DNA from: Labia minor | Lineage: Eukaryota; Arthropoda; Insecta; Dermaptera; Spongiphoridae | Direction of reading: 5' to 3' | DNA length: 64,000 nucleotides | Assembly (NCBI GenBank): GCA_963082975.1 | Contig: OY720345.1 | Coordinates: 15,278,491-15,342,490, forward strand | Shown: positions 1-10,799 of the stretch, in pieces | Layout: each line of letters opens with the position of its first letter | How positions within the stretch are numbered: the first letter of the stretch is position 1 | The notes under the pieces: model-generated | Database searches by the model: none | What the model was told of the DNA's origin: nothing | Seen by the model: only the letters and a program-made list of their open reading frames with translations | Translations under genes and position numbers: made by a program

Positions 1-262
1 TATTTTAATAATATTTTTAATCAAATTACGAAATATATATTATGTTATACTTTTCTGTCTTTCTGTGCATTATTATATACGTTTAAGGGCTCTATGTTTT
101 ATTACTATTTTTTTTTATTTATGTTTTTTAAATTATATGAAATTGTTTTATATATTTTTTCGTTAATTTATTTTTATGAATAATCTTAAACTTAAATATA
201 TTCATAGTTCTAAGCAATAATTTTTTTAAAGTAGCGAGCCGCGCGATACAGTGAAGCAGATA
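1..262 (+). repeat. Repeat family X, 3' part (cut by window edge)
   Basis: Shares its sequence with 11177-11676, 51035-51546 and, inverted, 22487-22962. The markers are AATCAAATTACGAAATATA, TTTCTGTCTTTCTGTGCATTA and a 3' end near GAGCCGCG. No coding capacity; a non-autonomous mobile element is likely. Confidence 0.6.
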
Positions 263-916
263 CTTTTATTTTATTTTCCAATAAACAACTTTGAATCTTA
301 GAAATATTTTTATTTGTATATTCTTTGATAATTAATAGCATTAAGATTAATTAATACATTTTAATTTTAAACAATAGAAACAATTAAAATGAATATATTA
401 CCTATTTAAATAAGGACATCTCAATAGATCGATTATCCAGTGCCGGATTAAGAAATTTTCGGGCCCTAGGCAAGGAAAAAATTCCGAGCCCCCAACCATA
501 AAATAAGAAATGTCCGAAATTATTGATTAATTCATATTTTTTGTTTTTCTTACGAAGGTTATGAACAACTAATATCCTATTAATTGACAAGATTGCTTCG
601 CTTTCAACCATGTTTGGACAAATTAATTATATCTGGATTATTACATTTTTAAAACTTCTCAAGAGATTCTTTCTTTGCTTTTAATGATGCTTATTAATTT
701 TAAGTAGAATAATTTCTATTAAGGTTATATGTTTAAAAAAAATGCATGCAATATAAATTGTAAACAAAATATATGCATAAAGTTAAAAATAGATTGAATA
801 ATATTTTAGCAATTTAATAATAATAAATACAATGATACACAAAAAGGTTTAATTTATTATAAATTAATATTTTCACACTTTCCTTAGAATTTATTGAATT
901 GATCGTTTCTTTATTT

Positions 917-1489
917 GGATTAGTAGTTTGTTTTTGACAACTGAATAAATTTGTCACGTTTTCTGTGTTTTCGATTTTTTACTTAAAAAACAAAAGACAT
1001 ACTACAAGAAAGTTATGTAACATTTGCGTGAAGCAATACGGCTCAAACGATCGGAATTGTGGAAAAACAAATAATAGATTCTACATCATGATTATGCACC
1101 AGCTCACACACCATTGCTTGTTCGTGACTTTTTACTAAAAACAACACCGTATAATCATACTTCAACCACCCTATTCACCAGATTTGGTTCTCTCTGACTT
1201 TTTCATATTCCCAAAACTGAAGAGACCAATGAAAGAAAATTGTTTTGTCATAATTGATGAGATAAGTCAAAAATCGAAGAACACTTTTGTAAACTAAAAA
1301 AGTTACTCATGTTTTTGTACATGACTAGCTTTTTCAGGTTTCAAAAACAAACAACTAATCCAAAATGTCTGATAATGTCAACATAAGAGAAACATCTATG
1401 TACTAATATAACAAAAAAATAATTTCGAAAATCGAATGAACACAGCTCGCGAAAATTCAAAATTCACCTTTTCTATTTAACAGACTTCG
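917..1489 (+). pseudogene. Mariner transposase relic (family M1)
   Basis: Conceptual reading shows decayed mariner catalytic sequence (NAPAHTS-like and YSPDL...DFF-like stretches around 1100-1210) on the + strand, interrupted by stops and frameshifts. The right end carries AATTCAAAATTCACC, the terminal inverted repeat of family M1. Not functional. Confidence 0.6.
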
Positions 1490-1779
1490 TATTTATATTT
1501 ATTTCCTTCAATTTTCCTTAAATTTCCTTAAATTTGTTGTTAAAAGTTACTTATTACTATGATTATCGCTATTTCCTATTATAAGATACTAATTAAATTA
1601 AATCGTAAATTAAATGAGTACATACAGAGGCCGGCGTAGATTAGTATTATTGATTGATTAAACAATTGAAATGAATTAAATCAGCAATGAAAAAATATAT
1701 AAAATTGAAATTTCAAATTTATTTATTGTTTTTGCTCTAAGAATATTTTACTATTAAATAATAACTGCACCAACTTCAT

Positions 1780-2060
1780 TTTTCCAAGTCTCTCTATACT
1801 GAGCCACAACCATCCAACTCCTACCCACTCCCATCTCTCTCACGTCCCTTCCAACGCGTCCTTGGTCTTCCAAGCGTACTCTTGCCAATTGGTTTCCCCA
1901 CTAATATATTTGTCGCCATTCCTTCCTCTCCCATTCTAGCCACGTCCCTTGCAGTTCGAAGCTTTCTCGATTTTATACCCCTAACTATGTCTGGAGATGC
2001 ATAGGGTGGCTCATGAGTGGTTGGTCCCATCGGAGGGCTTGAGCCACGATTTGAGCGATT
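1780..2060 (-). pseudogene. Non-LTR retrotransposon reverse transcriptase C-terminal fragment
   Basis: The minus-strand frame 2030-1821 reads RGIKSRKLRTARDVARMGEE, then NILVGKPIGK and LGRPRTRWKG. This resembles the conserved C-terminal tail of many arthropod non-LTR ORF2 proteins (IKSRRLRWAGHVARM...GKRPLGRPRRRW). It has no catalytic core and is a 5'-truncated, dead copy. Confidence 0.65.
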
Positions 2061-2089
2061 TTAGGTGTCGTGGAATCTGACTAAATTAT

Positions 2090-2516
2090 TTTCACCCCAC
2101 ATTAGATATCATGGACCAAAATGTTCATTCAGGGATATAAATATTGCCACACAAAGAAAAAGATAAGTGTAAAAGTTAACCATATTGAAAAAAAGTAATC
2201 ACAAAAACGGTTACCCTTTTTACCGACCGACGATAGTAAGGGAGGTATTGTTTTTGTTTAGAACCAAATTGAAAAAAATTTAGAAAAAAGTCGGAAATGT
2301 TTAAGAGCCTCATAATCTCGCTGCACACTAAATCACTGATCTAAAGTAATCGTTTAAGTCGTTTTTTAGATTAAAAAGACAAAGAAATATAAAAGATTAA
2401 TCTTAGAAAAAATTTTTTTATCATTTTTACCGACCGACGATAGTAATGGAGGTATTGTTTTCACACCAAATTTCAGATTTTTACATATCTCCACGAATCA
2501 TGCATTTTCTTAACAG
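2090..2516 (+). repeat. Degraded retroelement tail with ACCGACCGACGATAGTAA motif
   Basis: The motif ACCGACCGACGATAGTAA with GGAGGTATTGTTTT occurs twice here (about 2221 and 2430) and once inverted near 43080-43130. The flank CATATCTCCACGAATCATGC is shared with 42775-43070. No open frame. Confidence 0.5.
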
Positions 2517-2783
2517 AAATAAGTTGACCTGTGGCCAGGTCCGAACCGACCGAAGGTTTGAAGTAAATTAATTTCCAGTTACAGAAACAATTTCAAATAA
2601 TTTTAATATATCTATTATAATTTTAATATATCTATTATTATCTACATTATTATAATTTTAATATATCTATTATTATCTACATTAATAGATATATTAAAAT
2701 TATTTGAAATTGTTTCTGTAGTTGGAAATTAATTTACTTCAAACCGTTGGTCGGTTCGGACCTGGCCACAGGTCAACTTATTT
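2517..2783. repeat. Foldback element just upstream of gene A exon
   Basis: Left arm 2517-2612 (from AATAAGTTGACCTGTGGCC) is mirrored by right arm 2688-2783 with few mismatches. The centre is made of short TAATTTTAATATATCTATTA repeats. One arm sequence also occurs alone at 42506-42606. The right arm ends about 50 bases before the gene A exon. Confidence 0.7.
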
Positions 2784-2834
2784 TTTTAAGAAAAAGCCTA
2801 TATAAAAATATTAATATTTTATTTTTTTTTTTAG

Positions 2835-3068
2835 CCTTTGCCATTGAAATTGAATGATCCAATATGTGCTCCTGGAAAGGAAATTGGAGCTAATCCCGAT
2901 GATTGTTCCACATATTATTTGTGCACTAATTCAGGGCCTATGCTTTTTTCATGTCCTGGTTCCCTTCTTTTTGATCAAAGGGCTTTAGTCTGTACTTATC
3001 CTTCAAGTGCTGATTGCGCTCATAAGAATAATAAGATAAAGAATAATAAGAAAAATAAGATTTATCAA
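2835..3068 (+). CDS. Gene A: CBM14 (peritrophin-A) exon, partial gene
   Basis: Internal exon of a secreted chitin-binding protein. It follows a polypyrimidine tract and AG (2833-2834) and ends before a GTGAGT donor at 3069, giving a phase 0 exon at both ends; unspliced, the frame would run to a stop at 3086. The translation starts PLPLKLNDPICAPG and contains one complete CBM14 domain with six cysteines spaced C-x12-C-x5-C-x9-C-x12-C-x7-C, the same core spacing as genes B, C and E. A lysine/asparagine-rich tail follows and ends KIYQ at the donor. There is no hydrophobic leader in this exon, so the signal peptide must lie in an upstream exon that I did not find and that may be outside the window. 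The downstream exon is also not identified. The family binds chitin in peritrophic matrix or cuticle; that role is inferred from the domain. Confidence 0.8.
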
Positions 3069-3266
3069 GTGAGTGAAATTATTTGAATAATTATTATATA
3101 TTAATAGAATTAATTATGAAACTATTGATTAATTCATATTTTTTTGTTTTTATTACGAAGATTGTGGACAACTAATATCCAGTTAATTGACAATATTGGT
3201 TCGGTTTCAACCATGTTTTGGACAAAATAATTATATCTGGATTATTGCATTTTACAAACATCTCAA

Positions 3267-3618
3267 CAGGCACGGCCCGAGCTCTTATGGCGCCCTAGGC
3301 CAAGGGTCTAAAGTTCACCCCATATGTTTTAACAAGCACAAAAAAAAAAGAATCAACTAAAAAATTTTTGTTTGTTATTAAAAAAATATTTTTATTTATC
3401 TTCCTAAAAAGGAGATATCTTGGTATGATATCAACATTATATTTTTAAAAATGTAATAATTTACTACTTATTTTAAATAAACGCAATTTTTTATTTACTA
3501 TTAAGTCTTATAAGCCCTGATATCTTGCGAAGGATTAATTTTTTTTTCATAATGGCGCCCCTGCCAGCCAAGCGCCCCGAGCCATGGCCTTACTGGCTCG
3601 GCTCTAGGGCCGGCCCTG
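3267..3618. mobile_element. hAT-type MITE, 352 bp
   Basis: The ends are CAGGCACGGCCCGAGC and the inverse of CAGGGCCGGCCCTAGAGCC. It is flanked by an exact 8-bp duplication CATCTCAA (3259-3266 and 3619-3626). R1 and R2 carry the same neighbourhood without the insert. No coding capacity. Confidence 0.8.
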
Positions 3619-3933
3619 CATCTCAAGAGATTCTTTCTTTGCGTTTAATGATCTTGCTTATTAATTTTAAGTAGAATAATTTATAATAAAGTTATTTAAT
3701 TTTTATATGTTATAAAAAAATTGAATGCAATATAAATTGTAAACAAAATATATTCATATATTTTGACAAATATATTTATTATTTTAAAAATGAATGAATA
3801 ATATTATAGCAATTTAATAATAATAAATAAAATCATACACAAAAAAGGGGTTTATTATAAATTAATATTTTCACACTTTCCTTAGAATTTACTGAATTGA
3901 TTACTGATTTATATACATATATATGTGGAATTA

Positions 3934-4480
3934 CGATTTCTGTTCAAAAGAAAAGGTGAATTTTGAATATTTGGTGGCTGTGTACATTCGATTATCGAAA
4001 AATTTTCTTTGTTATGTTTCTCATATATTGACATCACCAGCCATTTTGGATTAGTAGTTTGTTTTTGACAACTGAATAAATTAGATACTTTTTGTGTGTT
4101 TTCGATTTTTTACTTAAAAAAAATAAGAAATACTTCAAGAAAGTTACGTAACATTTTCGTGAAGCAATACGGCTTTAACGATCGGAATTGTGGAAAACAA
4201 ATAATGGATTCTGCATCACGATAATGCACCAGCTCACACATCATTGCTTGTTCGTTATTTTTTGACCAAAAATCATGCCTAAACCACTGTATTCACCAGA
4301 TTTGACTCTCTGCGACTTTTTCCTATTCCTAAAACTCAAGAGACCAATGAAAGAAAAGCGTTTTGCCACAATTGATGAGATAAGTCAAAAAGCGAAGAAT
4401 ACACAAAAACATGACTAACTTTTTCAGTTTTCAAAAATATATCATTTGAATTTCTTAATGTGCAAATTTCTCCTAATGCA
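3934..4480 (+). pseudogene. Mariner M1 relic in R3
   Basis: Starts at TA followed by CGATTTCTGTTCAAAAG, the family M1 end. It reads decayed transposase (the KQYGFNDRNCGK region, then the YSPDL-type region near 4290) with stops, and is internally rearranged. Confidence 0.55.
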
Positions 4481-4536
4481 GAGTCAGGCGGAGGATTTCT
4501 ATGAGAAAGAATTAAGAAATTCAAATGATATATTTT
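4435..4536. mobile_element. 102-bp MITE with 26-bp perfect terminal inverted repeats
   Basis: Positions 4435-4460 are the exact reverse complement of 4511-4536 (core ATATCATTTGAATTTCTTAA). It is inserted into the mariner relic. The family is unknown. Confidence 0.55.
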
Positions 4537-4544
4537 AGGAAGAA

Positions 4545-5400
4545 ATCACTAGGAAATTGTTAACGAAACACAATAAATAAATAATCAAAGCATATAATGC
4601 AAAACTAAAATTAAAATTAAAAATAATTTTAATAAAAATTTTAAAAAATTATATAGGGATCGATATTTGGCGACCCCTAACGTGGACAATATGTACATAT
4701 TAAGATTAAGGGTTTCGGATTAATGCCTTGATTTCGCTACGAACTGAGTGTATTATAATATAACATGTTAATTGTACCACATAATAGGACACGATCTAAA
4801 ATATTTTATTTAATATTAATATAGTTATTTAAATAATAATTAAATATATTTTCTAAAATTCATAGAATTAAGTTATTTTATATTTAATTAAAATATATAT
4901 TTTCATATTTATTATTGCACAATAATATATTTGTTTCATTTATTGAAATATTATAAAATTGTAATTTTTTATTTTTTACGATTTACTTGTTCCTATGACT
5001 GTTTCCACGCGCCCCCTAGGTTGAGCAACCCGAACTATTAAACATTTGCTATATATGTATATGCGGGAGTCGTTTAAAAATTTCTCGATAAGTTTTTTAA
5101 AATAGTTTTCAGATACGTTATTTAATTTGTATTTTATGAAAAGAAAAAGAAAAACCAAGTTTTTGTTGAGACAAAGTATTTTATTTAACACATTTTGAAT
5201 AATTTTAACAACTAAACGATGGTTATAAATGCTTATTACCAAGTAACGAGTACTGACATACTTTATTATTACAAAACTTGCTACATTATCATACTATCGT
5301 ATAAAATTTATAGGGAATCGAATTTACTAAAAGTTTCATTATATTCATTTTTACCTAAACTTAATAATAAAGGAGTTATTTATAAAAAACTACTTTAAGA
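4545..5400. other. AT-rich DNA, no gene seen
   Basis: Only short chance frames are present. Near 4650-4690 a sequence ATATAGGGATCGATATTTGG-CGACCCC resembles one at 29345-29395, a possible transposon end. No splice-flanked coding exon was found. Confidence 0.5.
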
Positions 5401-6640
5401 TTTCGAAAGCTTTTCGTCTATTTTGGAAGAAATCATGTAAAAATCCCTAAGAAAAAATCCCTAAATGCAAATAACCCTAAAAGAATAAATCCCTAAATAA
5501 AAAATTTCCCTAATTTTTTTTTTACTTATTTAATTAAATGAATAGCCGAAGAGACTTGAATGAGGTAGTTATACACCAAGCTTGGTGTCATCACATCTGT
5601 TCCATCTGGTTTTTTAGCGTCCCATTTTTCATGGTTTGTCTTCATTATGGTCAGAAGCTCATCATGCGAGTCGCTGAATCGTTTCCTTGGTGGATCAGGC
5701 TTCTTACCACGAACATTACGACAGATTTCCAAAGAGATAAGGTTATGTTCAATATGGATTTGCTTAATCAGGTCCCATACTGATGTCTTGTAACCTCCTA
5801 AGCGTGAACGAAGAGCATTGTTGTAACCTTCCAATGCATTGTTTGTTCGAGGCAAACCCATCAAAGTGGCATCGTAAATGTTCCAATGTTCCAATGTCGA
5901 ATTCGGGGTCATAAAAGCCAGCCAAAAATTGTTCACCTAGCCAAGTGCGCTCGAAGTAAGAAAAAAGATCACGAAGTTTTACCCTGTTGGTCGTCCAGCT
6001 AATGCTTGGTAGGCTACATTGACTTTTGATGGTGGTACCAAAACCAAAGCTGCAAGAGTTCGTAAATGAGTGGAGTTGTCAGGATTATCTATATCATTAT
6101 AGAGCTTCAAAACTTCTCTGGCATTGATTTGATGTTTCTATAAATGCATTGAGAAAAATGAAAAAGACAACCTCTGATGATAGTAAATTTCACAAATTTC
6201 GTGAAATATACAAATGGTGTATTTTGTATTTGGAATCATTAAGCTATTAAAACGTAAGCTAATAAACGGAATTTGAGTAAATTCCCATTATTTTACATAC
6301 GAATTTGACACCCCTATATTTTTGGAAAAATCACGTGTGTGGGCCCAATGTATGTATTTTTTGACCTATTTTTCCCAACTTTCGGCCCAGGCCCGATTAT
6401 CTCCTTGGGAGATCGTGTCTCAGGCAACTGGATGTCATGCTCACCTTGTGATTTAATTTTTTGAGTCACAATTAAAATTAATACAATAATGAAAAAATTT
6501 GTTTTTAGTGATTTTTTCTTTTAGGGATTTTTTCAGTCAGCGATATTTTTATTTAGGGATTTTCGCTTTTGGGGATTTTCGGTTTTATAGATTTTTGACT
6601 TTTATGGATTTTTTCCTTTACGGAGTTTTACCCGTTTCCA
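5400..6640 (-). mobile_element. MULE-type DNA transposon relic
   Basis: The relic is framed by arrays of one short motif in opposite orientations: AAATCCCTAA-type units at 5445-5520 and TTTAGGGATTTT-type units at 6515-6615. Between them lies a transposase C-terminal reading on the minus strand. The exact outer ends and target duplication were not resolved. Confidence 0.5.
5526..5936 (-). pseudogene. MULE/FLYWCH-associated transposase, C-terminal part
   Basis: The 136-residue minus-strand frame contains WNIYDATLMGLPRTNNALEG followed by YNNALRSRLG and a WDLIKQI...HNLISLE segment. This is the signature region of MULE transposases found with FLYWCH domains (W..Y..V..G..RTNNS.EG). Upstream (toward 6170) the frame is broken: LRDLFSYFERTWLGEQFL is readable only after a shift. 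The catalytic DDE part is missing or decayed. Confidence 0.6.
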
Positions 6641-6826
6641 TTTTGAAAAAATTAGTCTTCACTTCATAATTTTTATGAAATTAGCAATTAATGTATTATT
6701 AATAAAAAATATTTAGAATTTGAGAAATATTTTTATTTATTTTATATTTAAATAATAGTCAAATAGGAAAATTTCACAATCATCTAGTATTCTTATATTA
6801 AGTCTTTTGTTTTTTATGATTTAGGA

Positions 6827-7293
6827 CAGAGGTTCTTAAACTGTGGTCCGCGGACCCCTGAGGGTCCGCGAAGCCTTTACTGTGGATCCGCAAAGCCATC
6901 GTACAGGTGCACGAGAAAATGATGATTCTCCGTTAAAACTTTATTTAATATAAAAGGAGCGATGGCATGGCTTTGTGAGGAAACAGAGATCAAATACCCA
7001 AATTCAACGAAATGTGCAAGAAAACTATTGCTACCGTTTCCATCTTCATAATTAGCTGAATTTTCTTTCTTCAATATTATAATTTCTAATAAAATGTGTT
7101 CTACAATATGCAAAAAAATCGTTATTCACCAATCACTGTTAGAAATATTCATCATATATCCTTGTTCTTATGAGATCGTAAGCCAGAAATTAACTAATAA
7201 AATGTCGTAAAGTACCTAAAGTTGGGATGGGGTCCGTCAAAAAAAATTTTTTCAAGTGGGGGTTCGCGGAGTACATAAGTTTAAGAATCTCTG
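6827..7293. mobile_element. hAT-type element, 467 bp
   Basis: The ends are CAGAGGTTCTTAAACT and the inverse of CAGAGATTCTTAAACT, with subterminal GTCCGCGGA/GTTCGCGGA. Exact 8-bp flanks ATTTAGGA are present (6819-6826, 7294-7301). The central region has an open minus-strand stretch with no recognisable domain; probably a non-autonomous derivative. Confidence 0.85.
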
Positions 7294-7479
7294 ATTTAGG
7301 AGTAATAATAAAATAGTTTTTTTATTTCTTATATTTAATTCTGTACGAAAAAATAATCAATTTTTATTTTTGTTAAAATTTTTTTAAAATAAAATAAACT
7401 TACTTATTATACACTAAGTTATACTTTTAGAATTTTTTTCTTTTCTATTTGTAATATAGTACATAATATACAGCAATTT

Positions 7480-7541
7480 ATATTTTTTTCCCTCCTGGGG
7501 GAGGGTTTTGACCCCCAAACCCCCCCCCTGGTTGCGCCACT
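7480..7541. mobile_element. Possible hAT terminal fragment
   Basis: The sequence ending TGGTTGCGCCACTG at 7541 is a typical hAT right end (CAGTGGCGCAACCA inverted), preceded by G- and C-rich runs. No left partner was seen. Confidence 0.35.
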
Positions 7542-7813
7542 GTAATAATAATATTGAGAAGAGGAAAAGGAGGATTTTACAAGAAACAATCTAAATGTCA
7601 CACAACTCGGATAATAATGTAAATGATATTTTTTATTGAAAATGTTGTTTCATATTTTTTTATAAATAAAAATAATAAATCGAAGACAAATTAAAATTAT
7701 TGATATTTTTGAAGGTTAAACAAAAAGCAAAACAACTAATTCGTTGATAATAAGTTAAATTTAAGGCATTTTTGATAAATATTTATGACCAAATATGTGT
7801 AATATTTTTATTA

Positions 7814-7910
7814 TTTGACTATTCTCTATCTTATCTTTGTCGTTTTATTCTTATTTAATTGATTTATAATGAAGGCGTGAAAAATGGATACAAACATATA
7901 TAAAAAGAGA
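7814..7910 (+). promoter_or_regulatory. Probable promoter of gene B, with block shared with gene C
   Basis: A TATA-like TATATAAAAAG sits at 7896-7906, about 85 bases before the gene B ATG. Immediately upstream, 7814-7873 matches 18194-18254 upstream of gene C almost base for base (for example TATTCTCTATCTTAT and TTTAATTGATTTATAATGA). Conservation of this block in front of two paralogous start exons suggests a shared promoter-proximal element inherited with the duplication. Confidence 0.5.
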
Positions 7911-7988
7911 GAGACAAGGAATGATCGTGGTAATTGAATAGAATAGTTAAACTTTTGAGTAGTCAAAACGTAATTTTTATTTATAGAA

Positions 7989-10708
7989 ATGAGGAAATCC
8001 TGTAAGTAATTATTATTTGTTTAAAATTATTAATACAATAATTTTTTCATAAATTTTTAATTTTGAATATATTTTTTCATACTTTGTCATAGTAATAATT
8101 TTAATTTAAATCGGCTGAATTTTAAAAATAATAATTTCTTTTAGTTCTATTTCTATCATAATAGTGTCTGAGCTCTTTTACCGTAGTTAACATATAAGAA
8201 TATTAATGAACCAGTGAAAATTTCACAAACGAATATTTTTTTTAAAGAATTAATTTGTTAACTCTATACGTATAGAAAGTGTAAAAATGATGTATTAATT
8301 TAATCATGATATTTTATTGAAAGTATATACGAGGTCTGTTCAAAAGAAAAGTCGAATTTTGAATTATTTTGAAAAGTATTTATTTATTCATCAATATCCA
8401 TTTTGTCCCCTTCAAAGTATATCCCCTCAGATATAATGCACTTAAGCCAGCGCTTGTTCCAAGCGTCGAACCATTTCTGAAATGCGCTTTTCGGTATGGC
8501 CATCAGCTCGTTCTTCGATACCGACTTTATCTCATCAATTGTGGCAAAAGGCTTCCCTTTCAGTGGTCTCTTCCGTTTTGGGAAAAGGGAGCCATTTGAG
8601 TTGAATACTAATCCAAAATGGATGATAATGTCAACACATGAGAAACATATGTGTACCAACATAACAAAGAATATTTTTCCATAATCGAATATACAGTCTC
8701 CGAAAATTCAAAATTCACTTTTTCTTTTGAACAGTCCTCGTACATATACAGGTAAAATCATTTTAATTAATAAAACTATTAACATGTGTTAATAAATATA
8801 AAAATCAAAACATAATAATTTAAGATTAATTTGGAAAACCAGGTAAAAAAATTGAAAATTTTTTAAAATGGTATAAATATACATATAGGTTGTAAAGACA
8901 TTTTTACGGAGATAATGTCATCAAAATCGATCTTAGTCTTTTAAATATAATATTATATATAAATATAACTATAAACTTATTAAATAAATATAATTTAAAT
9001 AAAATAACTAAATAATTAAATAATATTTTTCTACTATTTAAATTGTTACACCGTAAAATAAGAAATTTATTTTTGATAATCAATGATTTTAGTTATATTG
9101 AATCTTCTCAAAAGTTTAAAACCAAAATTTATAAAAATTGATTATTAATTTAAATATTTTTAATATTTTCTTTGTTTCTGTTTATTTATCTAATTGAACA
9201 GGTGTATTTATTATGAAACATGAAATGAAAATCAAGTTATTTTAATCAGTGGCGTACCTAAGGGGAGGGGGGGGCGGTGGGTGCGGTCCGCACCGGGCGG
9301 CACTTATCTTGGGGCGGCATTTTTTATATTCAGTTATAGTTGTAAAAAGCAACTTTTTCATTTCATATTTATTTTTTTTTCTTTCTTGAATAATAAATGA
9401 TTATTATGATTATTATAAGTTTACTATTTGATTTATATAAATTATGATCAACTATATGATTTCGAATATTATTCCTTGGTGTATATAAATGCATTTTAGT
9501 GTAAATTTTGAATTCTAATTCCAAGAACAGGATAATATATTTATTTTATTGTTTTCATTAAAATTCGTTGAATTCGTAAACGCATCTTTAAGATTTTGTT
9601 CGGCAAAATTATCTTCGTTCTACAATGAGTCAATTAAGACTACAAAATCTTGCAATATTGTCAATAGAACAAGAAATTACAAATAATATAAATTTTGAGA
9701 GCATTATACACGATTTTTCTAGTATGGAAGCTAGAAGAGTAAATATTATATAAATATGTTTACGAGTGCATACAAATATGTGTAAAAAAATTTACTCTGT
9801 GTATTAATTAATATTGATTAAATAACTTAATAATTTATTTATGTATATTAATTTATAAAAACCACTATTTGATTGACTTATAATAGAAAGGGCGGCAAAC
9901 TGGAGATCGCCCCGGGTGGCAAAAGTTCTAGGTACGCCACTGATTTTAATTAATTTGTACTATTTTCGGAAACAAATTTTTGATGGATCACTTTTAGAAA
10001 ACCCATTTAACAATTGTAATAAATAATTAAAAAATTGTAAAATTATTAAAGTTTGTAATAATAAATTGTATAACTTTGTTAATTTAATACCTCGGTGTTC
10101 CAGATACTATATATAAAAGCGGTTTTTCTAAAAAATATATATCAAATAATAATTTTTTTTTTGGAACTTAGTTTAGAAAGTTTCTCTGAAGAATTAAATT
10201 AATATACGAACCATTAGTATGAATTAAAATTATTTCTTAATTTGATTGCTACATTAAATGTCAAAAAGAGATTTTCAATTAATTTTGAATATAAATAAAA
10301 TACAATATATAATAAAAAAATAAATACATTATTTTTATTATTGTTTTAATATTTATTAATTATTAATAATTTTTATTTATTTTTTTTGTTTAAAATTGCA
10401 TCTTCCTTATTTCTATTTTAGTTATTCTTCTCTGCCTAGTGATTGGTTTAGCGCAAATAAATGCTGATTCGGAAAATATTTCACCGCCACATTTAAGGCG
10501 AATAAGTCCAGACATGCTTTATTGTCCACCACCAAATGTTCATGACCCCCAACAAGAGCATCCCGTTCCAGATGATTGCACAAAATTTTACGAATGTATA
10601 AATGGAGTAGCAGAGTATCGTGATTGCCCTAAGAGTCTCTTATTTGATAAAAATTTGTTGGTCTGTACATGGCCTTGGAAAGCTAAATGTGCAGGTGATT
10701 CAGAATAA
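7989..10708 (+). CDS. Gene B: single-domain secreted CBM14 protein
   Basis: Two coding exons: 7989-8001 (ATG AGG AAA TCC T, donor GTAAGT) and 10422-10708 (acceptor after a T-rich tract). Joining them in phase 1 gives MRKSFILLCLVIGLAQINA, a textbook signal peptide, then a mature protein of about 95 residues ending at TAA. One CBM14 domain follows with cysteines spaced C-x17-C-x5-C-x9-C-x12-C-x7-C. The spacing and aromatic residues (FYEC, TWPW) fit chitin-binding type 2 domains. The intron (8002-10421) holds a deleted mariner (8330-8740) and a hAT element (9247-9942). After the stop an AATAAA overlaps the end and a GGTAAGTTT donor-like site follows, so a 3' UTR intron is possible, as in gene E. 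The predicted role is a secreted chitin-binding structural protein; the tissue is unknown. Confidence 0.85.
8330..8740 (-). mobile_element. Deleted mariner (M1), 411 bp, in gene B intron
   Basis: Terminal inverted repeats CGAGGTCTGTTCAAAAGAAA and the inverse AAGAAAAAGTGAATTTTG...GAACAGTCCTCG are flanked by TA. The minus-strand frame 8662-8384 encodes a mariner C-terminus (FPKRKRPLKGKPFATIDEIK, then KSAFQKWFDAWNKRWLKCI and GIYFEGDK). The N-terminal and catalytic regions are deleted. Confidence 0.85.
9247..9942 (+). mobile_element. hAT element, 696 bp, in gene B intron
   Basis: The ends are CAGTGGCGTACCTA and its inverse TAGGTACGCCACTG, with GGGGCGGCA/GGGCGGCAAA subterminal motifs. Exact 8-bp duplication ATTTTAAT flanks it (9239-9246, 9943-9950). 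It encloses a remnant of the transposase dimerisation domain (9625-9753). Confidence 0.9.
9625..9753 (+). pseudogene. hAT transposase C-terminal dimerisation remnant
   Basis: The reading MSQLRLQNLAILSIEQEI...INFESIIHDFSSMEARR matches the hAT C-terminal pattern (L..LAILSIE.E......D..I..FA..KARR). It has only 42 codons before a stop, inside the hAT element. The catalytic part is deleted. Confidence 0.75.
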
Positions 10709-10799
10709 AATAAAGGTAAGTTTATTTAAATTATATAAGATTTTTCAAACTAAATGTTAGTTAATGTGATGAGTGATAATAATCTTAGTAACTAGCTAA

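Larger units (their letters stand above)
1..1585 (+). repeat. 1.5-kb dispersed composite repeat, copy R1
   Basis: Nearly the whole stretch recurs at 11435-12925 (R2), and its central and right parts recur at 3105-4480 (R3). It is built from the 3' half of family X, a segment with a hAT-like end (CAGTGCCGGATTAAG at 438), and a mariner relic. No gene is seen. Confidence 0.6.
3105..4540 (+). repeat. Composite repeat copy R3
   Basis: Repeats the central and right parts of R1 (540-1300) and R2, interrupted by a hAT element (3267-3618) and a short MITE (4435-4536). It begins about 40 bases after the gene A donor, so it probably lies in a gene A intron. Confidence 0.55.

Noticed and set aside
5445-5520. 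Telomere-like CCCTAA repeats
   Set aside because: The units are irregular, separated by A/T spacers and mirrored at the other end of a MULE relic.
5538-5783. 81-codon + strand frame
   Set aside because: It is the antisense shadow of the MULE transposase fragment.
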